Shown here piece after piece: positions 44,600-52,437 of a DNA stretch of 64,000 nt. The stretch covers positions 51,212 to 115,211 of the forward strand of contig QHWT01000059.1 in assembly GCA_003222675.1 (NCBI GenBank). The letters are read 5' to 3'. Under the pieces are notes generated by a model. The model worked only from the letters and a program-made list of their open reading frames with translations, had not been told where the DNA came from and made no database searches. The stretch is from Acidobacteriota bacterium. GTDB lineage: Bacteria > Acidobacteriota > Vicinamibacteria > Vicinamibacterales > 2-12-FULL-66-21. The position numbers and the translations under genes are program-made. Position 1 is the stretch's first letter. Each line of letters begins with the position of its first letter.

Positions 44600-46038
44600 T
44601 GGCAACAACATATCCAAACCTCATCGACGGACGCCCGATCGAGTCAGCCGAGCGCGCGCCCGACATCAATCCTTCGAACCTTCACGACGTCGTCGGCGAG
44701 TTCGCGCGCGGATCGTCCAAGGATGCCGAGCTCGCCATTGCGGCGGCGAAGCAGGCGTTTCCAAAGTGGTCGCGCGCGACGTCGCAGGAGCGGTTCGACA
44801 TCCTCGACCGCGCGGGGACGGAGATCCTCGCGCGCAAAGAGGAGCTCGGCCGGCTGCTCGCGCGCGAGCAGGGGAAGCCCCTCGCCGACGCGATCGGCGA
44901 GGCCGGACGCGCCGGCGCCATCTTCAAATTCTTCGCGGGAGAAGCCGTGCGCCTCGGCGGCGAAAAAATCGACTCGGTGCGGCCGGGCGTCGAGGTTGAA
45001 ATCACGCGCGAGCCGGTCGGCATCGTCGTCGCGATCACGCCGTGGAATTTTCCGCTCGCGATTCCTGCATGGAAGATTGCCCCCGCGCTGGCGTTTGGCA
45101 ACTGTGTGATCGTCAAGCCGGCGGAGCTCGCACCCGCATCGCCGTGGGCGCTCGTGGATATCGTGCAGCGCGCCGGCCTGCCCGCGGGAGTGCTGAACCT
45201 TGTGATGGGATCGGGCGCGCGGATTGGCGCATTGCTGACGGGATCGCCAGATGTCGATGCGATCAGCTTCACGGGTTCACAGGAGGTGGGATCCTCGGTC
45301 GCGGCGGCTGCCCTGCGGAACGGCGCGAGGCTGCAGCTGGAGATGGGCGGCAAGAATCCCCTCGTCGTACTCGACGACGCAGAGATCGCGACGGCCGTCT
45401 CGGTAGCGGTAAACGGCGCGTACTTCCAGGCAGGGCAACGGTGCACCGCGTCGAGCCGCATCATCGTCACCGAAGGTATTCACGATCGGTTCGTGGACGG
45501 AATGGTCGAGCGGATGAAGCGGCTCGTGGTGGACGATGCGCTCAAGCCCGGAACCGAGATAGGACCCGTCGTCGATCAACGTCAGCTCGACAAGAATTTC
45601 GAGTACATCGAGATCGGCAGACGCGAAGGCGGCCGCCTCGTGCACGGCGGGGAGCGGCTGAAGCGCGAGACGGACGGCTACTACATGGCGCCCGCGATAT
45701 TTACGGATACGTCTTCCGAAATGCGTATCAACCGCGAGGAGATCTTCGGCCCTGTCGCATCCGTGATCCGGGTGAAGAATTACGACGAGGCGCTCGCGGT
45801 CGCGAACGATACACCGTTCGGCTTATCGAGCGGGATCGTGACGACTTCGCTCCGGCACGCCAGCCACTTCAAACGACACGCCCAGAGCGGCCTCGTCATG
45901 GTGAACCTGCCGACGGCCGGCCTCGACTACCACGTGCCGTTCGGCGGCCGGAAGAAGTCCAGCTACGGTCCGCGCGAGCAGGGCGCGTACGCGAGGGAGT
46001 TCTACACGATCGTGAAAACCGCGTACATCGCGCCTTGA
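44599..46038 (+). CDS. NAD(P)-dependent aldehyde dehydrogenase, likely alpha-ketoglutarate/succinate semialdehyde type
   Basis: A 479-residue aldehyde dehydrogenase. Landmarks are VVAITPWNFPLAIPAWKIAPALAF (cofactor loop), ISFTGSQEVGSSVA, LQLEMGGKNPLVVLDDA (general-base Glu), YFQAGQRCTASSRI (catalytic Cys) and REEIFGPVASVIRV. FGGRKKSSYGPREQGAYAREFYT at the C-terminus is the form I know from 2,5-dioxovalerate (alpha-ketoglutarate semialdehyde) dehydrogenases of oxidative pentose and uronate pathways. It is translationally coupled to the SGNH hydrolase. The pathway assignment is inference. Confidence 0.9.
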   Translation: MATTYPNLIDGRPIESAERAPDINPSNLHDVVGEFARGSSKDAELAIAAAKQAFPKWSRATSQERFDILDRAGTEILARKEELGRLLAREQGKPLADAIGEAGRAGAIFKFFAGEAVRLGGEKIDSVRPGVEVEITREPVGIVVAITPWNFPLAIPAWKIAPALAFGNCVIVKPAELAPASPWALVDIVQRAGLPAGVLNLVMGSGARIGALLTGSPDVDAISFTGSQEVGSSVAAAALRNGARLQLEMGGKNPLVVLDDAEIATAVSVAVNGAYFQAGQRCTASSRIIVTEGIHDRFVDGMVERMKRLVVDDALKPGTEIGPVVDQRQLDKNFEYIEIGRREGGRLVHGGERLKRETDGYYMAPAIFTDTSSEMRINREEIFGPVASVIRVKNYDEALAVANDTPFGLSSGIVTTSLRHASHFKRHAQSGLVMVNLPTAGLDYHVPFGGRKKSSYGPREQGAYAREFYTIVKTAYIAP

Positions 46039-46149
46039 CCCTTCTGCATTGAATGCGCAGTACGTAAGGGAGCGGCCGGCGGGATTCCGATTGACAGCCT
46101 GTGTCGTGAGTGGGATTCTGGCCTCATATAGGCCTAATCAGCCTGATCT

Positions 46150-46163
46150 ACTGACCGGTCAGT
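46150..46163. promoter_or_regulatory. Perfect 14-bp palindrome upstream of the TonB receptor gene
   Basis: ACTGACCGGTCAGT lies 30 bp before the start of the receptor gene. A perfect palindrome of this length suits a dimeric regulator (TetR-like size). Its core TGACCGGTCA recurs at 55681-55690. The receptor's ribosome site GGAGGAACGGAG follows. Confidence 0.6.
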
Positions 46164-46192
46164 TCGGCTCGTCTCTAAGGGGAGGAACGGAG

Positions 46193-49100
46193 ATGCTCGA
46201 CCTGTTCAGGCCTGCGCGCGGAGTACGTTCCGCGCTCGTGGCCGCGTGTACGTTGTTGCTGCTGTCGGGCGCCTGGTCGACCGCAAGCGCGCAGGCGGTC
46301 AAGGGAGCGCTGCTCGGAAATATCACGGACGACGGGGGCCTCGCGCTGCCCGGCGTGACCGTGACCATCACGGAACAAAACACGAACATCACGTACTCGA
46401 CCATCGCCAACGAGTCGGGGTACTACATTTTCTCGAACCTGAAAGACGGCACCTACAAGGTCGAGTCCGAGCTCTCGGGATTCAAGAAGACCGTCCGCGA
46501 GAACGTCCGCGTCGACGTCAATCAGACGGTCCGCGTCGACCTGAAGATGGAGGTCGGCGCTCTACAGGAGACGATTACCGTCGTCGGCGAGAGCCCCGCG
46601 CTTCAGACCGATCGCGCGGATACCGGGCGCATCATTCCGAGCGTGCACCTTCAGGAGGTGCCCCTCGGCTTCAACCGTAACTTCCAGGGCATGCTGCTGA
46701 CGGTGCCGGGTGCCACGCGTCCCTTCCGGCCGCACTCCGAGTTCTTCAACGCGCAGGACAGCCTCTCGACAAACGTCAACGGGCAGTCGCGTCTTGCGAA
46801 CAACGTGCAGATCGAAGGCGTCGACGACAACCACCGCACGGGACTCCTGACGACGCTGATTCCGTCGGCGGAAGCGATCGAGACCGTCAACATCAGCACG
46901 AGCAACTACGACGCGGAGTTCGGACGCGCGGGCGGCGCGATCACGAACGTCACGCTGCGTTCGGGCACCAACGATCTCAAGGGCAGCGTCTTCGCCTTTG
47001 GCAACAACGAGAAGACGAGCTCTCCCGGATACTTCTCGCACAGCAATCCGCCGACCAAGTACCTGCAGAGCGGCTTCACGCTCGGCGGGCCGATCCGCCG
47101 CAACAAGCTGTTCTACTTCGGCGACTACCAGCACACGCTGGACAATGCCGGCCGCACGCAGCGCGCGACCATTCCGAACGCGGACTTCCGCAACGGCAAC
47201 TTCAGCGCCGCGCCGACGACGATCTACAACCCGTTCACCGGCAACGCGGACGGCACCGGCCGGCAGCCGTTCCCAGGCAACGTCATCCCGCAAGAGCTGA
47301 TCAGCCCGATTGCGAAGGCCATCCTCGCCAATCTGCCTGCACCGAACATCGCCGGTGGGTTGGGCCAGACGAACTATCAGCAGGACTACGTCCGTCACAA
47401 GGTCACCGATTCGTTCGACGCAAAGGTGAACTATCAACTGTCGTCGAAAGATCAGTTGTCGGGCCGCCTCAGCTTCATGCGCCCGGAGATCACCGACCCG
47501 CCCATCTTCGGGATCGATGGAGGCGGCGGGAAAGACTTCTCGGGGACCGGCATCGACAACACGTGGAGCACCGGCCTGAACTACACGCGGACATGGAGCA
47601 GCACGCTCGTCATGGAAGCGCGCGGCGGCATGAATTACTACCACAACGAGGCGCTGTCAGCCGGAAACGGTCTTACCACGTCGACGGAGCTCGGCATCCG
47701 CGGTGCAAACATTGACGAGTGGACGAGCGGCATCACGTCGATGGACATCGGCGGCTTCAGCAGTCCGCTCGTAGGGTTTGCGAATAGCCTGCCTTGGGAC
47801 CGCTCGGAGCGCACGGTGCAGTTTGCGACTGTGTTCACGAAGCTCGCCGGCAACCACACGATCAAGTTCGGCGAGGACATGCGGCACAACCGCGACTTCC
47901 TGCTGCAGACGCAGGACAACGGCGGACCGCGCGGCCAATTTGTGTTCCGTGGAACACAGACCTCCATCCCGGGCGACACCGCTGGCAACGCAGGGTTCGC
48001 AAATTCCTTCGCCTCCTACCTCCTCGACTGGCCGTCGCGCGTGCAACGCGATCTAAAGGTCGTCGATCCAGGCGTTCGTCAGAACGCGTTCTTCACGTTC
48101 ATCCAGGACAAGTGGGCCGTGTCGAAGATGCTGACGATCGACCTCGGCCTGCGGCACGAGTACTACACGCCGTTCATCGGACTCGTCGATCAGGGCGGCT
48201 TGTCGAATTACGATTCGGCGACGAACACGCTGCAGGTCGCGGGTTACACCAACGTGTCGAAGAGCGTCGGGGTGAAGAGCTACTGGAAGAACTTCGCACC
48301 GCGCGCGGGCATGTCGCTGCGCCTCGACGACAAGACGGTCGTCCGCGCCGGCTACGGCGTCAGCACGATCCCGTTTCCCGACAACAGCTACGCGTACAAC
48401 TTCCCGGTGAAGCAAAACAATCAGTTCAACGCGCCGAACAGCTTCGCGCGGGCGGGCTCGATGGCGACGGGCTTCCCCGATCCGATCGTCGCGGAGATTC
48501 CCGCCAGCGGGATCATCGACGCCGGCACACCGGCGCTGAGGAACCAGGGTTACTTCAACGTGCCGTCGGATCTGCACGAAGGCTCGCTGCACTCCTGGAA
48601 CGTCGCGTATCAACGGCAGCTGCCCGGCAACTGGACGGCGGAAGCGGCGTACGTCGGCAATCGCGGCCACGACATCGCCACTGCCTACCCTGCGAACGCG
48701 GGCCTGGTCCTCGGCGCCGACAACGCGGGGCGTCCGCTCAACGTGCTGTTCGGCAAGACCGCCGACGTGACGACCTGGAAGCCGCTGAAGACGGAATATC
48801 ACTCGCTGCAGGTGAAGGTGGATCGCCGGTTCTCGAACGGCGTCCTGTTCACGAACTCGTACACGCTCGGCCGCGGCAGGAGCTACAACACGGGTGACAG
48901 CAACGGCGGCATTCCGACGCCGGCGGACCTGCAACGGAGCTGGGCGCGCACGGATCAGGATCGCCTACACGCCTTCGTCAGCAGCTTCCTGTATCAGCTG
49001 CCGTTCGGCCCCGACCGACACTGGGTCAAGACCGGTGCGCTCTCGCAGATCCTTGGCGGGTGGCAGGTGAGCGGCTTCTTCACCGCGATGTCGGGGCTGC

Positions 49101-49504
49101 CCATCAACTTCACGATGAACAACTCCGCAGGATTAAGGGCACCGGGCAACACGCAGCGGCCGAACGTCACCGGTGTGCCGGCGGTGCTCGGAGGAATTGG
49201 GCCGGGTAACCCGTGGTTCGATCAGTCCGTATTCTCGGCGCCCGCGGCAAACGACTGGGGCAACGTGCGGCGGAACGCGCTGCTCGACGGCCCGTCACTC
49301 GTCAACCTCGATGCGACTATCGCGAAGCTGTTCGGCCTGCCGCATGGCGCACGCGGCGAGTTCCGCGTGGACATCTTCAACGCGACGAATACGCCGCATT
49401 TCAGCCGTCCAAACGGTGCGTTCGGCAACGCGAACTTTGGATTCGTAACCGGCACGGAGACGGACATGCGGTCGATGCGGTTCGGGTTGAAGGTCACGTT
49501 CTGA
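46193..49504 (+). CDS. TonB-dependent receptor with N-terminal carboxypeptidase-regulatory-like domain
   Basis: A 1103-residue outer-membrane protein. The ATG at 46193 follows GGGGAGGAACGGAG and yields a signal peptide (VRSALVAACTLLLLSGAW). The N-terminal Ig-like domain (ALLGNITDDGGLALPGVTVTITEQN ... YYIFSNLKDGTYKV, about residues 30-115) is followed by the plug (VQIEGVDDNHRTGLLTTLIPS, TSNYDAEFGRAGGAITNVTLRSGTN) and a large beta-barrel that ends in an aromatic residue (MRFGLKVTF). Such receptors bind large substrates, often oligosaccharides or peptides, and are abundant in Acidobacteria. It probably imports products made by the neighbouring secreted enzymes. Confidence 0.95.
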   Translation: MLDLFRPARGVRSALVAACTLLLLSGAWSTASAQAVKGALLGNITDDGGLALPGVTVTITEQNTNITYSTIANESGYYIFSNLKDGTYKVESELSGFKKTVRENVRVDVNQTVRVDLKMEVGALQETITVVGESPALQTDRADTGRIIPSVHLQEVPLGFNRNFQGMLLTVPGATRPFRPHSEFFNAQDSLSTNVNGQSRLANNVQIEGVDDNHRTGLLTTLIPSAEAIETVNISTSNYDAEFGRAGGAITNVTLRSGTNDLKGSVFAFGNNEKTSSPGYFSHSNPPTKYLQSGFTLGGPIRRNKLFYFGDYQHTLDNAGRTQRATIPNADFRNGNFSAAPTTIYNPFTGNADGTGRQPFPGNVIPQELISPIAKAILANLPAPNIAGGLGQTNYQQDYVRHKVTDSFDAKVNYQLSSKDQLSGRLSFMRPEITDPPIFGIDGGGGKDFSGTGIDNTWSTGLNYTRTWSSTLVMEARGGMNYYHNEALSAGNGLTTSTELGIRGANIDEWTSGITSMDIGGFSSPLVGFANSLPWDRSERTVQFATVFTKLAGNHTIKFGEDMRHNRDFLLQTQDNGGPRGQFVFRGTQTSIPGDTAGNAGFANSFASYLLDWPSRVQRDLKVVDPGVRQNAFFTFIQDKWAVSKMLTIDLGLRHEYYTPFIGLVDQGGLSNYDSATNTLQVAGYTNVSKSVGVKSYWKNFAPRAGMSLRLDDKTVVRAGYGVSTIPFPDNSYAYNFPVKQNNQFNAPNSFARAGSMATGFPDPIVAEIPASGIIDAGTPALRNQGYFNVPSDLHEGSLHSWNVAYQRQLPGNWTAEAAYVGNRGHDIATAYPANAGLVLGADNAGRPLNVLFGKTADVTTWKPLKTEYHSLQVKVDRRFSNGVLFTNSYTLGRGRSYNTGDSNGGIPTPADLQRSWARTDQDRLHAFVSSFLYQLPFGPDRHWVKTGALSQILGGWQVSGFFTAMSGLPINFTMNNSAGLRAPGNTQRPNVTGVPAVLGGIGPGNPWFDQSVFSAPAANDWGNVRRNALLDGPSLVNLDATIAKLFGLPHGARGEFRVDIFNATNTPHFSRPNGAFGNANFGFVTGTETDMRSMRFGLKVTF

Positions 49505-49525
49505 CACGCTGCCGAACAACGGCCT

Positions 49526-49560
49526 GAATGCCAGATGTCAATGTCGAATGCCGGATTTCA
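49526..49560. repeat. Short degenerate heptad array, GAATGCC type
   Basis: Five degenerate 7-bp units (GAATGCC, AGATGTC, AATGTCG, AATGCCG, GATTTCA) follow the receptor gene. An inverted counterpart lies at 50385-50425, so the two flank the zinc-ribbon receiver gene. Confidence 0.6.
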
Positions 49561-49617
49561 ACGGACTTTGGCACGTGACCCGTTCTGCATTGCCCATTGA
49601 CGCAGGCTTTTAGGATT

Positions 49618-49682
49618 CCCGGGCCGCTGACATATTCGTCGGTGGCCCGGGCATTGCCTCTCTCGGGAAGTACCCCAGTACT
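49618..49682. other. Hairpin and AGTACCCCAGTACT palindrome upstream of a receiver gene
   Basis: CCCGGGCC (49618-49625) pairs with GGCCCGGG (49644-49651), and AGTACCCCAGTACT at 49669-49682 is a second palindrome, 55 bp before the start of the zinc-ribbon receiver gene. The hairpin may terminate the receptor transcript, and the palindrome may be an operator. I could not match the region to a known riboswitch. Confidence 0.5.
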
Positions 49683-49736
49683 CATGGCCCCTGCCGTCCA
49701 CAGGCTATACAGGACGCCTCGGGGGCCGTCTGTTTT

Positions 49737-50324
49737 ATGAACATCTGCTGTCCGCGATGCGGCACTCCGGCCGAGGCGGCCGGGCACGAGGACGGGCGTG
49801 CGTACTTCGCCTGTCCGCAATGCCAGCGGGTCTTCTCCGCGGAGCTCGCCTCCTTCGTCCCGCATGCGGGTCGGACGCCCGGCACGCTCACGACCCGTGT
49901 CATGGTCGTGGACGACTCCGAAGGGATGGTCGGGCTGCTGCGAATGTGGCTCGAAGACGAAGGATGCGAAGTGTTCACGGCGCTGTCGGGACGCGATGCG
50001 CTCGATCTCGCCGCAACGTACTATCCGGATGTGGTCTTTCTCGATCTGATCATGCCGCACCCTGACGGCTTTCACGTCTGCCGGGCGTTGAGGCAGCGGC
50101 TTGCGCCGGAAGTGATTCTGATGACCGGCGTCTCGAATCCAGAGGCGCGTCAACGTGGGTCGGAGCTGGGAGTGGTGGCGCTGCTGGAGAAGCCGTTCAC
50201 ACGCGATGCCGCCATCGCAGCGTTCAACACCGCCGTTGAGCGCTGCCGCCGCGATCCGCTGTCGCGCCTGCGCGCGCATTTCGGCGGGGTGCCGCGGCTG
50301 CCGGGCGACCTGCCGCTCAAGTGA
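49737..50324 (+). CDS. Zinc-ribbon plus response-regulator receiver protein
   Basis: A 195-residue protein with an N-terminal zinc ribbon (CCPRCGTPAE ... YFACPQCQRVF; Cys pairs near residues 5-8 and 26-29) fused to a CheY-like receiver (about residues 52-175). The receiver has VMVVDDSEGM (acidic pocket), VVFLDLIMPHPDG (phosphoacceptor Asp), VILMTGVSN (Thr switch) and LLEKPFTRD (Lys). There is no DNA-binding or enzymatic output domain; the zinc ribbon may bind nucleic acid or protein. No histidine kinase gene is near. The arrangement is unusual, because the metal-binding part precedes the receiver. Confidence 0.85.
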   Translation: MNICCPRCGTPAEAAGHEDGRAYFACPQCQRVFSAELASFVPHAGRTPGTLTTRVMVVDDSEGMVGLLRMWLEDEGCEVFTALSGRDALDLAATYYPDVVFLDLIMPHPDGFHVCRALRQRLAPEVILMTGVSNPEARQRGSELGVVALLEKPFTRDAAIAAFNTAVERCRRDPLSRLRAHFGGVPRLPGDLPLK

Positions 50325-50384
50325 TCCCTACGAGGTTGTCGAAAAAGCCGAGGTCAATGGCACTACTGAATGTCGAGATTGAAA

Positions 50385-50425
50385 TCTCGGCGTTCGGCAT
50401 CCGACACTAGGCATTCAGGCTGACG
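50385..50425. repeat. Short degenerate heptad array, GGCATTC type (inverse of 49526)
   Basis: Units GGCGTTC, GGCATCC, GACACTA, GGCATTC and AGGCTGA follow the receiver gene with 7-bp spacing. Just before them, CGAGATTGAAATCTCG forms a small hairpin. Confidence 0.55.
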
Positions 50426-50439
50426 TGTTCAGCAGTCTG

Positions 50440-50625
50440 CTACGCACGTGGCCCGCGCGGTGGGCCGCGCCGCCGCATCCGTTTCGCGGGGGCCCTCGCG
50501 GCCGGCGTCCCCCTGTCGAGATCGTCGATCAGCCGCTGGCTTTCCTCGATCACCCGCGCGGTGGTACGGTGAAGGTGTTTCAGCTCGCGCTGCAGCCGTT
50601 GCAGCTTCTGAAGAGCGTCGCGCAT
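50440..50625 (-). CDS. Small coiled-coil protein, hypothetical
   Basis: A possible 61-residue protein starting MRDALQKLQRLQRELKHLHR and continuing TTARVIEESQRLIDDLD. The first 35 residues show a heptad pattern of Leu/Val expected of a coiled coil. The rest is a basic Arg/Pro/Gly tail. The frame is open a further 29 codons upstream to 50712, but that part is not protein-like. No strong ribosome site is seen. It lies between two receiver genes, in the opposite direction, and could be a partner of either. Confidence 0.45.
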   Translation of the reverse strand: MRDALQKLQRLQRELKHLHRTTARVIEESQRLIDDLDRGTPAARAPAKRMRRRGPPRGPRA

Positions 50626-50710
50626 CGAGAGGCTCCGGCCGTGGCACTGTAACAATGCGTAGATCTGGATGCAAACTCGGCCGTCGCGGCCTTCTCTTTC
50701 CTCGCACTGC

Positions 50711-51103
50711 ATGACCGTTCAGAACGTACAGAGCTCACGGCCCGCTCCGTGTGTGCTCATCGTCGAAGATGACACCGACGTCCGCGAGATGATGGATCTG
50801 CTGCTGACGTCGATCGGCTATCGAACAGTCACCGCACCCAACGGTGCGATCGCGCTCGAGCGCCTTCGCGAAGACCGGCCGTGCATGGTGCTGCTCGACC
50901 TCATGATGCCGGTGATGACGGGATGGGAATTCCGCAAGCGCCAGCTCGCGGACCCGCAATTGGCGTCGATCCCGGTGCTGTGCATGTCCGCCGTCTACCA
51001 GCCGGAGGAGGTGAAGACCGAGCTGCAGGTGAACTGCCTCGCCAAACCGCTCGACTTCGGCCGGCTGATCGACGAGATCGCCACGGCATGCGGCCGCCCC
51101 TGA
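50711..51103 (+). CDS. Stand-alone response regulator receiver
   Basis: A 130-residue CheY-like single-domain receiver. It has VLIVEDDTDVREMMDLLL (acidic pocket), MVLLDLMMPVMTGWEF (phosphoacceptor Asp), VLCMSAVYQ (switch Ser) and NCLAKPLDFGRLID (conserved Lys-Pro). There is no output domain. The gene overlaps the next one, a metallo-beta-lactamase-fold protein, by 16 bp, so the two may be co-translated; a functional link is not evident. Confidence 0.88.
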   Translation: MTVQNVQSSRPAPCVLIVEDDTDVREMMDLLLTSIGYRTVTAPNGAIALERLREDRPCMVLLDLMMPVMTGWEFRKRQLADPQLASIPVLCMSAVYQPEEVKTELQVNCLAKPLDFGRLIDEIATACGRP

Positions 51104-52005
51104 CGCGGCGCACGTTTATCGCACAGGCGGTCGCCGCGGCGGCGGCACTTCCGCTTGTCCAGCGCCCCGGCGTCACGAGAACCCGCCTGATCCTCCTCGG
51201 CACGGCCGGCGGCCCGACGCCGAAGAAAACGCGCGCGGCCCCATCCCAGGTGATCGTGGCCGGCGATCGGGCCTATGTCGTGGACTGCGGCAATGGCGTG
51301 GCGCGGCAACTCGTGCTCGCCGGAATCCCGCTCGTCTCAATTCGTCACGTCTTCATCACGCATCACCATTCGGATCATTCCGCGGATTACGGCACGCTGC
51401 TGCTGCTCGCATGGGGAGACGCGCTGAAGACGCGTGTCGACACCTGGGGTCCGCCGCCGCTCGCGCGGATTACATCGCTGTTCTTCGAGATGAGCCGCCC
51501 GGATCTTGCCATCCGCGAAAGGGATGAGGGACGGCCGCCGCTCGAGCCGCTCGTCCATCCCCACGAGGTCAGGCGCGGCGGACGGCTCCTGCACGACGAC
51601 CACATCACCGTGCAGTGCTGCCTGGTCGATCATCCGCCACTGCCGATCGCGCTCGCGTATCGCTTCGACGCGCCGGATCGATCGATCGTCATCTCGGGCG
51701 ACACGCGACGATCCGCAAATCTGATCGCGCTCGCGAAGAATGCGGACGTGCTGGTACACGAGGCGCTCTACGTTGCGCGCGCGCCGGGCACGGAGGGCTC
51801 GGCCTTGCGCCGTCACGTGCTCGCGAGCCACACGCCGGTCGAGGACGTCGGCCGGATCGCAACGGAGGCCGGCGTGAAGATGCTGGTGCTCTCGCACTTC
51901 GTGCCAGGCGAGACCCCTTTGGTCACTGACGATGAATGGCTCGCTGGTGCAAGAGAACATTACGCGGGACCGATCGTCGTCGGGCGCGATCTGCTGGAGA
52001 TCTGA
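51088..52005 (+). CDS. Exported metallo-beta-lactamase-fold hydrolase
   Basis: A 305-residue MBL-fold protein with a Tat-like signal (MRPPLTRRTFIAQAVAAAAA). The metal motif is VFITHHHSDHSADYG (HxHxDH). Further ligands lie in IVISGDTRRSANLI (Asp), DVLVHEALYV and LVLSHFVPGE (His). RLILLGTAGGPTPKKTRAAPS at the start of the domain is typical of the RNase Z-like/arylsulfatase-like MBL group, here with an export signal and so probably not a tRNA processing enzyme. It overlaps the receiver gene upstream. Confidence 0.88.
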   Translation: MRPPLTRRTFIAQAVAAAAALPLVQRPGVTRTRLILLGTAGGPTPKKTRAAPSQVIVAGDRAYVVDCGNGVARQLVLAGIPLVSIRHVFITHHHSDHSADYGTLLLLAWGDALKTRVDTWGPPPLARITSLFFEMSRPDLAIRERDEGRPPLEPLVHPHEVRRGGRLLHDDHITVQCCLVDHPPLPIALAYRFDAPDRSIVISGDTRRSANLIALAKNADVLVHEALYVARAPGTEGSALRRHVLASHTPVEDVGRIATEAGVKMLVLSHFVPGETPLVTDDEWLAGAREHYAGPIVVGRDLLEI

Positions 52006-52010
52006 ATGGC

Positions 52011-52049
52011 CGCGGATGCACGCGGATGCACGCGGATGCACGCGGATGG
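52011..52049. repeat. 10-bp tandem repeat CGCGGATGCA
   Basis: Three to four copies of CGCGGATGCA follow the MBL-fold gene directly. The 10-bp period differs from the 7-bp arrays elsewhere in the window. Confidence 0.85.
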
Positions 52050-52057
52050 TGTCACGA

Positions 52058-52341
52058 GTCTCACGCGTAGGCGCAAGAGGCGCAGAGCGCAGCGGCTGAA
52101 CGTCCGCCGTGGCCGGCCTGAGGTTCCATTGCGGCCGGCCACAAGCGGGTCACGCGAGATCCGGATACGAGCAATTGATGATATGGGTGTTGCTCGTATC
52201 CGGCGTCTCGCGTGACCTGCTGCCGCGCGAAGCGCGGCACGGCGGACGTTGCAGACTCACCGAAATAATCCGCCGTACATCCGCGCAGTCTGCGGCGCGT
52301 TTTCGGTGTTTTCTCCGCGCCTTTGCCCCTCTGCGTGAGCC
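52058..52341. other. Large nested inverted-repeat (cloverleaf-like) intergenic element
   Basis: Outer arms near 52059-52086 and 52313-52341 are about 85 percent inverted copies built of CGCAGAGG-type blocks. Inside, 52099-52111 pairs perfectly with 52238-52250 (13 bp). Between these lie three more stems: GTGGCCGGCC (52109-52118) with 52133-52142; a long stem of 26 pairs, 52148-52174 with 52190-52217, loop 15 nt; and TGCCGCGC (52221-52228) with 52232-52239, loop GAA. A smaller stem CACCGAAA/TTTTCGGTG spans 52259-52308. It fills the gap before the dioxygenase gene, with no open frame of interest. Confidence 0.85.
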
Positions 52342-52437
52342 GTACGTGGACAAGTGAAGAACGTTGCAATTTGGGTCACAGCCGGGATCCGACGTCACGT
52401 CGGTTGCATCTAAACTGCAGCATGCAAGGAGCACACG

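Noticed and set aside
46562-47644. 360-codon minus-strand open frame inside the TonB receptor gene
   Set aside because: Antisense shadow; no signal, motif or ribosome site.
49561-49736. Possible c-di-GMP riboswitch upstream of the receiver gene
   Set aside because: A hairpin and GACGCAGGC-like bases are present, but the conserved GEMM core and tetraloop/receptor could not be found.
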